Source: a bacterium BRH_c32 (GTDB taxonomy: Bacteria; Bacteroidota; Ignavibacteria; Ignavibacteriales; Melioribacteraceae). Taken from it: 64,000 nucleotides of DNA. The DNA lies in the NCBI GenBank assembly GCA_001516025.1, contig LOEU01000004.1:124001-188000 (forward strand), given 5' to 3'. Within the stretch, counting starts at the first letter, position 1. Each line of letters opens with the position of its first letter. Positions 28,277-37,268 of the stretch are shown piece after piece. The notes below the pieces were generated by a model, which saw nothing but the letters and a program-made list of their open reading frames with translations, was not told the origin of the DNA and did no database searches. Made by a program: the position numbers and the translations under genes.

Positions 28277-29917
28277 ATGGATTCAATAAATAGAAGAAAT
28301 TTTTTATTCAGAGGAAGTTTAGCAGCTGCGGCTTTAAGTCTTACTCCTTCAATCGGAAGAGCCTCTAATATATTGGCACAGACTACGGGGGATTTAATCT
28401 TCAAACCGTTTCCGCATCCTTGGATGAAGCAAATGAGTTTTGCTTATCTGACTGATGAACTTGAGGATCCGTTTAAGTCAAATATAAAAATCTCACAAGA
28501 TGGTATTGTAGTCCCTGCCGAATTAAAAGAGAGTCGTTTTTCGGTTAATACACAATGGTTTGTCGAGGGATTCGGAAATGTTTCTTTAGCCGCAGATAAC
28601 GGGGGAGAGCTATTTTCGATAAAAGATTTTAATAAAGGGACTCAATTTAATTTTAATTACGAACTTGCAAAATCGAGAACAGCACGTAATAACAGGGTAA
28701 TGAAGCAGTATCAAAAAATGGGAACCGTTTTTTCTCCCGAAGTAAATCACTTAAATGCACTTTCATTAGAACTATTTGAATCAGCGGGTAAGAGAGGAAA
28801 GGACGAAGAGACCGTAGCCAATTTATCCGATAAGGCATTGCTTTATGCTTTGCATGCCGGCGAGAAGATTGAACTTGAACATGCCGAATGGAATATAATG
28901 ATGAATAAACGTCTCGATAAAGTTTATTTCGGTTGTGAAAGCAGGCAATATATTTGGGCTAAATCGGAAGATTTCGTAAAACGATTTTCTGAACTGATGA
29001 CCTTCGCCACATCAACGCATTATATATGGGATTCATGGTATGAACTTTTTGAACCGACCGAAGGAAGATATAATTGGGGAATAAAAGATAATATTGTTGA
29101 ATGGTTAACTGAGAATAATATTCCTATTCAAGGTCGTCCTCTATTTTGGTTTCATCCTACCGTTACACCCGAATGGCTTAAGAACAAAAATTTTGATGAA
29201 TTAAAAAAATATGTAGAAAATCATACGTATAATTTGCTTAATCATTATGGCGATAAAATATTGCAATGGGAAGTTGTGAATGAATATCATGATTGGGCTA
29301 ATATTCATAATCATAGCGAAGCGCAGATATTAGAGATTACAAAATTAGCATGCGATAGAACGAAAGAGATAAACCCTAAGGTAGTTAGGATAATCAATAA
29401 CTGTTGCCCATGGGCTGAATATGCGGCAATGGGAAGAATGTCGAGAATGGATGCTACTCGTCCGCTCCGTTCGCCAAGAAAATATATGGCGGATATGATT
29501 GAAGGTGGAGTAGATTTTGATGTCTTAGGTATTCAAATCTATTTCCCTCAGCGCGATCTTTCCGATATTGTTCGATTATTGGAACGATTGGAGAAATTTA
29601 ATAAACCGATATATATTACCGAAATTGGTGCAACGGCAGGTGGTATCAGTCCAAATACTAATCAACCCTTCAAAGATTATAATGCTCCTTATGAGTGGCA
29701 TCGTCAATGGGATGAGGATTTACAGGCAGACTGGTTAGAGCAGGTTTATACTCTTTATTACGCTCGCAATACAATTAAAGCAATAAATTGGTACGACTTT
29801 TCAGATTTTAGACCATTCATTACGAATGGTGGTTTAGTAAAAGAAGATAGCTCACCAAAGAAATCATACTACCGTATGAAAGAGCTTCTTCAGAAATGGG
29901 GACAGGCAAAAACATGA
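28277..29917 (+). CDS. GH10-like hydrolase, tandem paralogue 5 of 5, Tat signal
   Basis: The ATG at 28277 gives a 546-residue protein with a twin-arginine signal (NRRNFLFRGSLAAAALSL). An in-frame TTG at 28250 lies inside the previous gene and is less likely. It is the most divergent N-terminal domain of the five, but the barrel is intact: FEPTEGRYNW (258-267), QGRPLFWFHPTVTPEWL, acid/base Glu336 in WEVVNEYHDW and nucleophile Glu449 in IYITEIG. NNCCPWAEY is kept. The stop overlaps the GH13 start by 4 bp. It is predicted to be periplasmic or exported. Confidence 0.8.
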   Translation: MDSINRRNFLFRGSLAAAALSLTPSIGRASNILAQTTGDLIFKPFPHPWMKQMSFAYLTDELEDPFKSNIKISQDGIVVPAELKESRFSVNTQWFVEGFGNVSLAADNGGELFSIKDFNKGTQFNFNYELAKSRTARNNRVMKQYQKMGTVFSPEVNHLNALSLELFESAGKRGKDEETVANLSDKALLYALHAGEKIELEHAEWNIMMNKRLDKVYFGCESRQYIWAKSEDFVKRFSELMTFATSTHYIWDSWYELFEPTEGRYNWGIKDNIVEWLTENNIPIQGRPLFWFHPTVTPEWLKNKNFDELKKYVENHTYNLLNHYGDKILQWEVVNEYHDWANIHNHSEAQILEITKLACDRTKEINPKVVRIINNCCPWAEYAAMGRMSRMDATRPLRSPRKYMADMIEGGVDFDVLGIQIYFPQRDLSDIVRLLERLEKFNKPIYITEIGATAGGISPNTNQPFKDYNAPYEWHRQWDEDLQADWLEQVYTLYYARNTIKAINWYDFSDFRPFITNGGLVKEDSSPKKSYYRMKELLQKWGQAKT

Positions 29918-32256
29918 AGTTAATAAAACTAGTAACAATTCTTTTTCTCTTTAGTAACGTAGCAAATGCTTTTGAAATAAAGTTCGATAAAATATATGGC
30001 AATCAAGTATGGCACTATAAACAGTTAATTACCGGTACTGTTTCTTCTAATCAATTCACGACGTCATCGGTTATAGTAAATGGAACGTCTTATAATCTAG
30101 AAATTAATAGCGATAATAAATTTGCGTTTAATATTACGTTAAGTAGGGGCTCTAATACATTATACGTATTAGTAGATAGTTCGGGAACTGTAACAAGTTC
30201 TGATACACTTCAATTAAATCTACTATACAAGGCATTGCCGGAGGTATTCGCTTATGCCGAAGCCGATGGAAATAATGTAACACTAAAATCGAAAGTGGAT
30301 GAAAATCCTTATAATGAAAATCTGACTTTTATCTGGAATGAAGATCAATCGAATCCATATACAGGACTAGTTAATAATATAGCAGGTCAAGAAGTCTCCA
30401 CATATCTACCCTCTGGCTATCCCGAAGGAGAATATTATTTCAATCTTTATACTATTAATGATAATGGCGATACGTCAAAGAGCAGAACCTTTATAACACT
30501 TCATGAAAACGGTGTTTCGGCTTTTAATATAAAAACAGATCATGCCTCTTGGATCGATGATGCGGTGGTCTATCAAGTTACTCCTTATATTTTCGTAGCC
30601 GATGGAAGACTACCAAACGTAACGAAAAAAATTCCTGAACTTGCTTCATTCGGAGTAAATACGCTTTACCTTCAACCGATATTCACTACAAAGAATAGAG
30701 GACAAGGGTATGATATAATGGATTATTTTAAGATTCGTCCAGACTATGGAAATGAGAATGATCTTAGAGTCTTAATAAAAACAGCTAAAGAAAATGGTAT
30801 CAAAGTAATTCTCGATTTCGTTCCAAATCATTCTTCTATCGAGCATTACTTTGCTAAACAAGCAATTCAGTATGGCACAAAATCTCACTACTATAATTTC
30901 TATCAAAGAGAAAAAGATAATTCTCCCTATTCATCGAACGAAAGAATTTCAAACGGTTTTGTACATTATTTTGATTGGATTTATATGCCCAATCTGAATT
31001 ATGATAATATAGAAGTGCAGAATTATATGATTAGTGCTATGCGTTATTGGGTGGAGGAGTTTGGAATAGACGGATATAGGTATGATGCGGTATGGGCGGT
31101 AACGGCTCGCAATCCCGAATTTACTAAGTTGATGAGACTAAAGCTAAAAGAGATTAAACCGGAGATAATGCTTCTCGCAGAAGATAAAGCCGCACAGCCG
31201 CAAGTATTCGATGAACGATTCGATGTAGCTTATGATTGGAGCGCTTCGTATGACTGGGTTTCGCAATGGGTATTTCAAACCGATTATCCGAGCGGAACGG
31301 TTTTTGCAAAAGTTGCTCAGAACTCAAGATCGCAGTACTTTAGAAATGCTCTGACTAATAACGGTAAAGGCTATTCGAGTAATTCAAAGATTCTTCGCTT
31401 CTTGGAAAATAATGATACCGATCATTTTATAAAAGATCACGGATTGGAAAGAACTAAAATGGCAGCGGGAATGATCTTTACTCTTAATGGTGTCCCTATG
31501 CTTTATAACGGTCAAGAAACGGGTTTCCAAGTTCACCCTTATTCTACTTGGATGATTTTCGGTGATTCCTATTCTATCGAATCGCGCGATAAAATAGGTT
31601 TATTCCAATACTACAAAAGATTAATGGAGATAAGAAAAAATTATTCATCACTGCGTACTGAAAATTATGAGGAACTTACGGTTGCTCCTAATAATTATAC
31701 CTTCGCATATAGAAGATGGAAAGGTGAAGAAAACATAATTACGGTTATGAATATGGGTGATGTGAATATTAATCTGAGAGTTGATCTGCCCGTCTCAAAA
31801 TTGAATTTCGATACGACAAAAACCTATTACTTAACCGAACTTCAAACAGGTGAAATTATATCGGGAAAAATATCGAATCTTGCTTCTTTTAATACTGTTA
31901 TTAATAAATATTCTACAAAAATATATTTGCTTGCGGATACTTCTGCTACAATAGTAGGTATCGAAAATGAACTCGTGTATAATATAATCCCTAACGAAAT
32001 CTCATTAGAACAAAATTATCCGAATCCATTTAATCCTACTACAACCATTCAATATTCATTGAATAAAGAGAGCAGAGTGAGTCTCAGGGTCTATGATATC
32101 TTAGGAAGGAAAATAGTAACCTTAGTTGATGAATTTAAGTCGGCAGGTAATTATAAATTAAATTTCAATGCGACTAATTATGCAAGCGGAATCTATTTTT
32201 ATCAATTGCAGACTGATAATAAACAAATTATGAAAAAAATGATTTTATTAAAATGA
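29914..32256 (+). CDS. GH13 alpha-amylase family protein with T9SS sorting domain
   Basis: The ATG at 29914 overlaps the upstream stop (ATGA). It gives a Sec signal (MKLIKLVTILFLFSNVANA); the in-frame ATG at 29896 would bury this. Ig-like N-terminal modules (about 20-205) precede the GH13 barrel. Region I is LDFVPNHSS, region II is GYRYDAVWA (nucleophile Asp391) and region III is LLAEDK (acid/base Glu423). Region IV reads FLENNDTDH (Asp501), so the usual His of NHD is Asn and the following Arg position is His. The C-terminus has NYPNPFNPTTTIQYSL, then GIYFYQLQ and MKKMILLK, a T9SS sorting domain for surface export. It acts on alpha-glucans or related glycans. Confidence 0.88.
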   Translation: MKLIKLVTILFLFSNVANAFEIKFDKIYGNQVWHYKQLITGTVSSNQFTTSSVIVNGTSYNLEINSDNKFAFNITLSRGSNTLYVLVDSSGTVTSSDTLQLNLLYKALPEVFAYAEADGNNVTLKSKVDENPYNENLTFIWNEDQSNPYTGLVNNIAGQEVSTYLPSGYPEGEYYFNLYTINDNGDTSKSRTFITLHENGVSAFNIKTDHASWIDDAVVYQVTPYIFVADGRLPNVTKKIPELASFGVNTLYLQPIFTTKNRGQGYDIMDYFKIRPDYGNENDLRVLIKTAKENGIKVILDFVPNHSSIEHYFAKQAIQYGTKSHYYNFYQREKDNSPYSSNERISNGFVHYFDWIYMPNLNYDNIEVQNYMISAMRYWVEEFGIDGYRYDAVWAVTARNPEFTKLMRLKLKEIKPEIMLLAEDKAAQPQVFDERFDVAYDWSASYDWVSQWVFQTDYPSGTVFAKVAQNSRSQYFRNALTNNGKGYSSNSKILRFLENNDTDHFIKDHGLERTKMAAGMIFTLNGVPMLYNGQETGFQVHPYSTWMIFGDSYSIESRDKIGLFQYYKRLMEIRKNYSSLRTENYEELTVAPNNYTFAYRRWKGEENIITVMNMGDVNINLRVDLPVSKLNFDTTKTYYLTELQTGEIISGKISNLASFNTVINKYSTKIYLLADTSATIVGIENELVYNIIPNEISLEQNYPNPFNPTTTIQYSLNKESRVSLRVYDILGRKIVTLVDEFKSAGNYKLNFNATNYASGIYFYQLQTDNKQIMKKMILLK

Positions 32257-33305
32257 AAATTTTATTAATCGGCGGCACCGGATTCATCAGTTCTAGAATA
32301 ACCGAATTTCTGATCGAAAAAGGGCATTCCATTTCTCTTCTTGTAAGAGGTAAAACGCCGATTAATTTTAATGATTCACCGAACGTAAATTTTATCTATG
32401 GCGATAGACATGATGAAAGACTTCTAAAAGAACTATTTAATAGAGAGAAGTTTGATGTTATTTATGATATGATAGCTTATGAGCCGCGAGAGACTGAAAT
32501 TATTTATAAAGCGGCGAGAGGAAAGATAGGAAGATTTATTCATTGTAGTACGGTTTCGGTTTATATGGTTTCCGATGATGTCGATACTCCGATTACCGAA
32601 GATCAATGGCAAAGAAAAATGATGCATCATTTTCCGCGCAATCCATTCGGAATGGATTATGGAATCAATAAAAGAAAGATTGAAGAATATCTTTGGTCTT
32701 TTCATGATGAAAAGGATTTCCCGGTTACTGCAATAAGACCGCCTTATGTATGCGGACCAAAAGATCCGGCAAAGAGAGATTATTTTTGGATTCAAAGAGT
32801 ATTAGATAAGAATCCGATCCTCGTTCCGGGAAGCGGTGATTTTTCCTCTCAGGTAGTTTTTGTAAATGATCTCGCTAAAGCATTTGTCGATCTCCTTGAT
32901 TATCCAGTTACTATCGGTGAAGCTTATAACGTAGCCTCCGAAGAGATAAAAACACTTAACGAATATATTAGCGATTTATCTGCTCTGATTGATCCGGTAC
33001 ATTCTCCTAAGGTAACGCATATACCTCAAGAATTATTCGATTCACTTCCATTCAGTTACTCTAATGAAGGCGATGTATTTACTTTTAATACGAGAAGACC
33101 CACGATATTCAATATAGAAAAAATTAAAAATGATATAAACTTTCGCTCGACTCCTTTTGAAGAGTGGATGAGAGAGACTATCGATTGGTTCTTAAATATG
33201 CACAAAGGAAATTCCAACGGTTATTCGATGCGTAATGATGAAATAAACTTTATAAATAAATGGCAGTCCGAATATTCAAAATTAATCTTGAGGGTTAAAG
33301 AATGA
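32253..33305 (+). CDS. NAD-dependent epimerase/dehydratase (extended SDR)
   Basis: The 350-residue protein has the Rossmann motif IGGTGFIS (residues 6-13) and a YxxxK catalytic pair in MDYGINKRK. RPPYVCGPKD follows, typical of extended SDRs that act on nucleotide sugars or related compounds. The start overlaps the GH13 stop by 4 bp and its own stop overlaps the GH2 start by 4 bp, so translation is coupled. It is cytoplasmic. Whether it modifies a nucleotide sugar or acts on a free sugar derivative is not visible. Confidence 0.85.
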   Translation: MKILLIGGTGFISSRITEFLIEKGHSISLLVRGKTPINFNDSPNVNFIYGDRHDERLLKELFNREKFDVIYDMIAYEPRETEIIYKAARGKIGRFIHCSTVSVYMVSDDVDTPITEDQWQRKMMHHFPRNPFGMDYGINKRKIEEYLWSFHDEKDFPVTAIRPPYVCGPKDPAKRDYFWIQRVLDKNPILVPGSGDFSSQVVFVNDLAKAFVDLLDYPVTIGEAYNVASEEIKTLNEYISDLSALIDPVHSPKVTHIPQELFDSLPFSYSNEGDVFTFNTRRPTIFNIEKIKNDINFRSTPFEEWMRETIDWFLNMHKGNSNGYSMRNDEINFINKWQSEYSKLILRVKE

Positions 33306-36043
33306 AAAAGTTATTCGCGTTATTTATGTTGTTGTATGCATTGCCGATTTTAGGACAGAAGATAAGTTTAGACGGCGATTGGGAATTTCTGAAAAATCAA
33401 AATAATACAATCGCTTTAGAAGATGCAGATTCACATACCGGTTGGCAATCAATAGAAGTCCCTTCTAATTGGCATCTCGCAATCGATAATCTCATGGATT
33501 ATCAAGGTTATGCCTACTATAAGAAAAAAATAAATATCAATAAACAGGAAGAAGATAAAAGAATAATTCTTCATTTTGATGCAGTGGATTATCTCTCTAA
33601 ACTATATATAAATAAAAAATATATAGGAGAACATGAAGGAGGATTTACACCTTTTTATTTTGATATAACAAAATATATTAAGAATGGAGAGAATGAAATA
33701 TTGCTAAGTATCTTAGACCCGGGTGATAGCACAAGTGCCGAAGGCATTTATTATCGCAATATACCGCATGGGAAACAGAGCTGGTACACACAGAATAGCG
33801 GTATCTGGCAATCGGTTTATATCACCACCGAACCGGCTATATTTATTCGTAATGCTCATATTACTCCATCTGTAAGCGGAGATTTTTCGTTCAAGACAAA
33901 TCTTGATACAAAAGAGAAACTTACCGGCACTTCTTATTCATTAGTTATAAAAAATAAATTGGGCGAAGTTGTATTCGATAAATCCGGGACGGCAGCAGTA
34001 AAAAATAATTCTTTTACTATCACAGGCTCTCTGAAGAACATAATTTTATGGGATGTTGATAATCCTTATCTATATAGTTTTGAAGTGAAAGTCGGTAAAT
34101 CGATCTTCTCCGATAAATTTGGTTTCCGAGAATTTAAGACAGAGGATGGATTACTTTACTTAAACGGTAAACCATTTTATATGATTGCTGCTCTCGATCA
34201 AAATTTTTATTCTGATACTCAATATCTTTCGCCATCGGAAGAAGCTATACGAGACGAGATGTTAAAGGCAAAACAATTAGGACTGAACCTTTTACGCTGC
34301 CATATAAAAGTACCCGAGAAAAGATATTTAGAACTTGCAGATGAATTGGGTTTATTGGTTTGGTATGAACTCCCAAATTGGTCTCAATTTAATGACGATA
34401 CAAAACTGAGGGGAAGATACACATTAGAGCAGATGCTCGATCGAGATTGGAATCATCCTTCGATTGTAATACTTACGATAATTAATGAAAGTTGGGGTAT
34501 CGACCTATCCAAAGCCGATCAAAGAAAATGGTTAGGCGATGAATATGATTATATTAAATCGATTGCAAAGGGAAGATTAGTTGTCGATAATTCCGCTTGC
34601 TGGAATAATTTCCATATTAAGACAGACTTAAACGACTATCATCAATATTATTCAATACCGGAGAATGCAGATGCATTCAAGGAGTTCGTAGAATCGATGG
34701 CGAAAAGACCCGATTGGCTTTTCTCAAAACATGGCGATTCAGGTGAAACAGGTAAAGAGCCGATTCTTCTTTCAGAATTTGGAAACTGGGGATTACCTTT
34801 ACTGCCCGAAAAACTTCCCTTCTGGTTCGATAGACGATTTGATGATAATGATAATTATACACCCGCGGGAGTTTATGAACGGTTAAAAGATTTTAAGTAC
34901 GACAGAATATTTAAGGATTATTCCGCTCTCGCATTAGAAAGTCAAAAAGTGGAATTTAATGCTCTCAAATATGAGATCGAACAGATTCGTCTTCAGAATT
35001 CGATTCAAGGATACGTCATTACTGAATTTACTGATATCAATTGGGAAAGCAACGGACTATTGGATATGTGGCGTAATTTCAAATATGGTCATAAAGAATT
35101 AGCAGACGTTCAGCAAGCCGATATAATTATACCGGAAGTGGCAAAATATAATTACTACGATAATGAGGCGATAAATATTGATCTATATCTTTCTCATTAC
35201 AGCAATACCGATTTGAATAATTCTGAACTATCGATTTATCTAGATGTTAAAGAGATTAAGAAATATACTTTAGGAAATATAAATATTGCTTCGGTAGAAA
35301 AAGTCGTAACCTTTACAAGTCCGATTGAAAAAACAAATACAAACAAAGAACTGCAATTTCAATTTATTTTAAGAAATGACGGGAAAGAAATTGCAAAGAA
35401 TTTTATTCGATTATTTGTTTATCCGGAAGAGGTGATTAATGATAAGCAGATGTTATTTATCGAGAAGAGTGTTTCATTGGAAAAATTGAAAGAAAATTTA
35501 ATAAAGAAATATAGTCTTATAAGTGAACCGCAGAAGGATGCTGTATTTATTACTAATAACATCGATCAAAATGTGATTAATTATTTGAAGAAAGGTTATA
35601 ACGTGATCTGTATAGTCGATAGCAACAGTAAAAATATTGAAAGAACACCGTTCAAAATAAGCGGAAGAGATGTTGATAATTTAGACGGCAACTGGCAATC
35701 GAATATGAATTGGGTATTGGATTCTCAGCCACCGTTTAGTGAAATCAATTTCGGTAAGTCTCTCGGATTCGAAGCTAAAAAAGCAGTACCGAATTATGTG
35801 ATCAGAGAGATTGCAAATGAAAATTATAACGATGTACTTTCGGGAATGTATATCGGCTGGGTTCATTTCACTTCTGCTTTTATGGTTCAGATGAATGCAA
35901 GCGAAGGTAAATTGATTTTATCAGCATTCAAACACAATGATAATTATGGTAAGGATCCATACACAACTCAATTAACCGATGAATTAATAAAATATATTAA
36001 AAGTGATATGTGCAATCCAAAATTCAACTGGAATCTTAACTAA
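33302..36043 (+). CDS. Secreted GH2 beta-glycosidase
   Basis: The 913-residue protein has a signal peptide ending near ILGQ (residue 19). The GH2 order is sugar-binding domain (ISLDGDWEFL to about 180), immunoglobulin-like domain (to about 280) and TIM barrel. The acid/base is Glu396 in TIINESWG and the nucleophile Glu492 in LLSEFGNWG. NSGIWQSVYI is the familiar GH2 motif at the domain boundary. A C-terminal extension beyond residue 610 is beta-rich and not recognised. It is coupled to the SDR gene by a 4-bp overlap. Periplasmic beta-galactosidase, beta-mannosidase or beta-glucuronidase activity are all possible. Confidence 0.87.
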   Translation: MKKLFALFMLLYALPILGQKISLDGDWEFLKNQNNTIALEDADSHTGWQSIEVPSNWHLAIDNLMDYQGYAYYKKKININKQEEDKRIILHFDAVDYLSKLYINKKYIGEHEGGFTPFYFDITKYIKNGENEILLSILDPGDSTSAEGIYYRNIPHGKQSWYTQNSGIWQSVYITTEPAIFIRNAHITPSVSGDFSFKTNLDTKEKLTGTSYSLVIKNKLGEVVFDKSGTAAVKNNSFTITGSLKNIILWDVDNPYLYSFEVKVGKSIFSDKFGFREFKTEDGLLYLNGKPFYMIAALDQNFYSDTQYLSPSEEAIRDEMLKAKQLGLNLLRCHIKVPEKRYLELADELGLLVWYELPNWSQFNDDTKLRGRYTLEQMLDRDWNHPSIVILTIINESWGIDLSKADQRKWLGDEYDYIKSIAKGRLVVDNSACWNNFHIKTDLNDYHQYYSIPENADAFKEFVESMAKRPDWLFSKHGDSGETGKEPILLSEFGNWGLPLLPEKLPFWFDRRFDDNDNYTPAGVYERLKDFKYDRIFKDYSALALESQKVEFNALKYEIEQIRLQNSIQGYVITEFTDINWESNGLLDMWRNFKYGHKELADVQQADIIIPEVAKYNYYDNEAINIDLYLSHYSNTDLNNSELSIYLDVKEIKKYTLGNINIASVEKVVTFTSPIEKTNTNKELQFQFILRNDGKEIAKNFIRLFVYPEEVINDKQMLFIEKSVSLEKLKENLIKKYSLISEPQKDAVFITNNIDQNVINYLKKGYNVICIVDSNSKNIERTPFKISGRDVDNLDGNWQSNMNWVLDSQPPFSEINFGKSLGFEAKKAVPNYVIREIANENYNDVLSGMYIGWVHFTSAFMVQMNASEGKLILSAFKHNDNYGKDPYTTQLTDELIKYIKSDMCNPKFNWNLN

Positions 36044-36061
36044 AAATTTAAAAGGCATGAA

Positions 36062-37249
36062 ATGAAAAATATTCGCGAAGCAATCGAAAAGGAATTAGAA
36101 AAAAGAAAAGGTCTATTGAAATTAAAACCTGCATGGGTAGCTAGAGATTTTTTGCCACCAGGTAAAAGACTCGGTCTTCCCGAATCGGAATATAATCTTG
36201 GTGAGAGAGGGGGAATTTGCGAGAGATGGGTGGCGTCCACTACCAAAGCTGATAATAAAATCTCCGTGCCTAATGAAGGTCTGAGTATGATCAATATTGA
36301 TGATATCGAGCTTACTCTAAAAGATGCAGTGGAAGCGGCTCCTGACTTAATCATGGGAGAGGAATATTCCAAAACTCATAAAGGATTAGGTAGACTGCCG
36401 AAAATATTTGATTACGAGGAACGTCTCCCATATCATATTCATCAAATGCAAGAGCATGCAAAACTAGTGGGATGCAATTCAAAAGAAGAAGCTTATTATT
36501 TCCCCGAAGGACTGGATACGGGTAAAGCACCCGATACATATTTCGGTGTTCATCCTTATATAGTTGAGGAAAATAAACAAGAATTGCTTTTGCCCGCGAT
36601 GATAAATTGGAAAGATGATTCGATACTTCAATTCGCAAAAGCATTTAAGCAGATACCAGGTGATGGTTTTCATGTCCCTTCGGGAACTCTTCACGCTCCG
36701 GGCACTGCACTTACTATTGAACTGCAAGAAGATTCTGATGTATTCGCAATGCTTCAAGCTAAGTGCGGACCGAAACTGATTAGTAAAGACCTATTATTCA
36801 AAGATGTTCGTGATGAAGATAAAAAGACTCATGGCGAAAAAATAATTCTCGATATGATAAATTGGGAAGTAAGCGGCGATCCTTATTTTTATGAGAATAG
36901 ACATACTCCGCCCATTATAATTACAACTACAAATACAGCCGAAGAATATTGGTTCTTTTATAACACCAATAAATTCAGCGGTAAAAGAATAAATATCAAT
37001 CCGGGCGGGAAATATTTCTCTAAAGAAAAAGGTGTTTATAATATCCTCGTTTGGAAAGGAAAAGGAACATTCGGTGAATTAAAGATCGAAGCCGGAAATT
37101 TTGATTGCGATGAAATATTAGTCTCTCATAAGGCGGCAATCAATGGAGTAGAGATTGTTAATCAAGATAATAATGAGATGATAATCTATAAATTTTTTGG
37201 ACCGGATATCAATGACGATGTACCGTTCTTAAAAAAATATAAAAATTAA
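36062..37249 (+). CDS. Class I mannose-6-phosphate-isomerase-like cupin
   Basis: The 395-residue protein has two cupin-like halves. Likely metal ligands are His125 and His127 in LPYHIHQMQEHAK and His211 in FHVPSGTLHAPG, matching the order in type I phosphomannose isomerases. The N-terminal 70 residues and several spacings differ from classical ManA, so the substrate may be another aldose or aldose phosphate. It is cytoplasmic. It lies 18 bp after the GH2 gene and 19 bp before the ABC ATPase. The two GH92 alpha-mannosidase domains elsewhere in the window make mannose metabolism plausible, but this is inference. Confidence 0.72.
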   Translation: MKNIREAIEKELEKRKGLLKLKPAWVARDFLPPGKRLGLPESEYNLGERGGICERWVASTTKADNKISVPNEGLSMINIDDIELTLKDAVEAAPDLIMGEEYSKTHKGLGRLPKIFDYEERLPYHIHQMQEHAKLVGCNSKEEAYYFPEGLDTGKAPDTYFGVHPYIVEENKQELLLPAMINWKDDSILQFAKAFKQIPGDGFHVPSGTLHAPGTALTIELQEDSDVFAMLQAKCGPKLISKDLLFKDVRDEDKKTHGEKIILDMINWEVSGDPYFYENRHTPPIIITTTNTAEEYWFFYNTNKFSGKRININPGGKYFSKEKGVYNILVWKGKGTFGELKIEAGNFDCDEILVSHKAAINGVEIVNQDNNEMIIYKFFGPDINDDVPFLKKYKN

Positions 37250-37268
37250 TTTTGTAAGGTAAATATTA

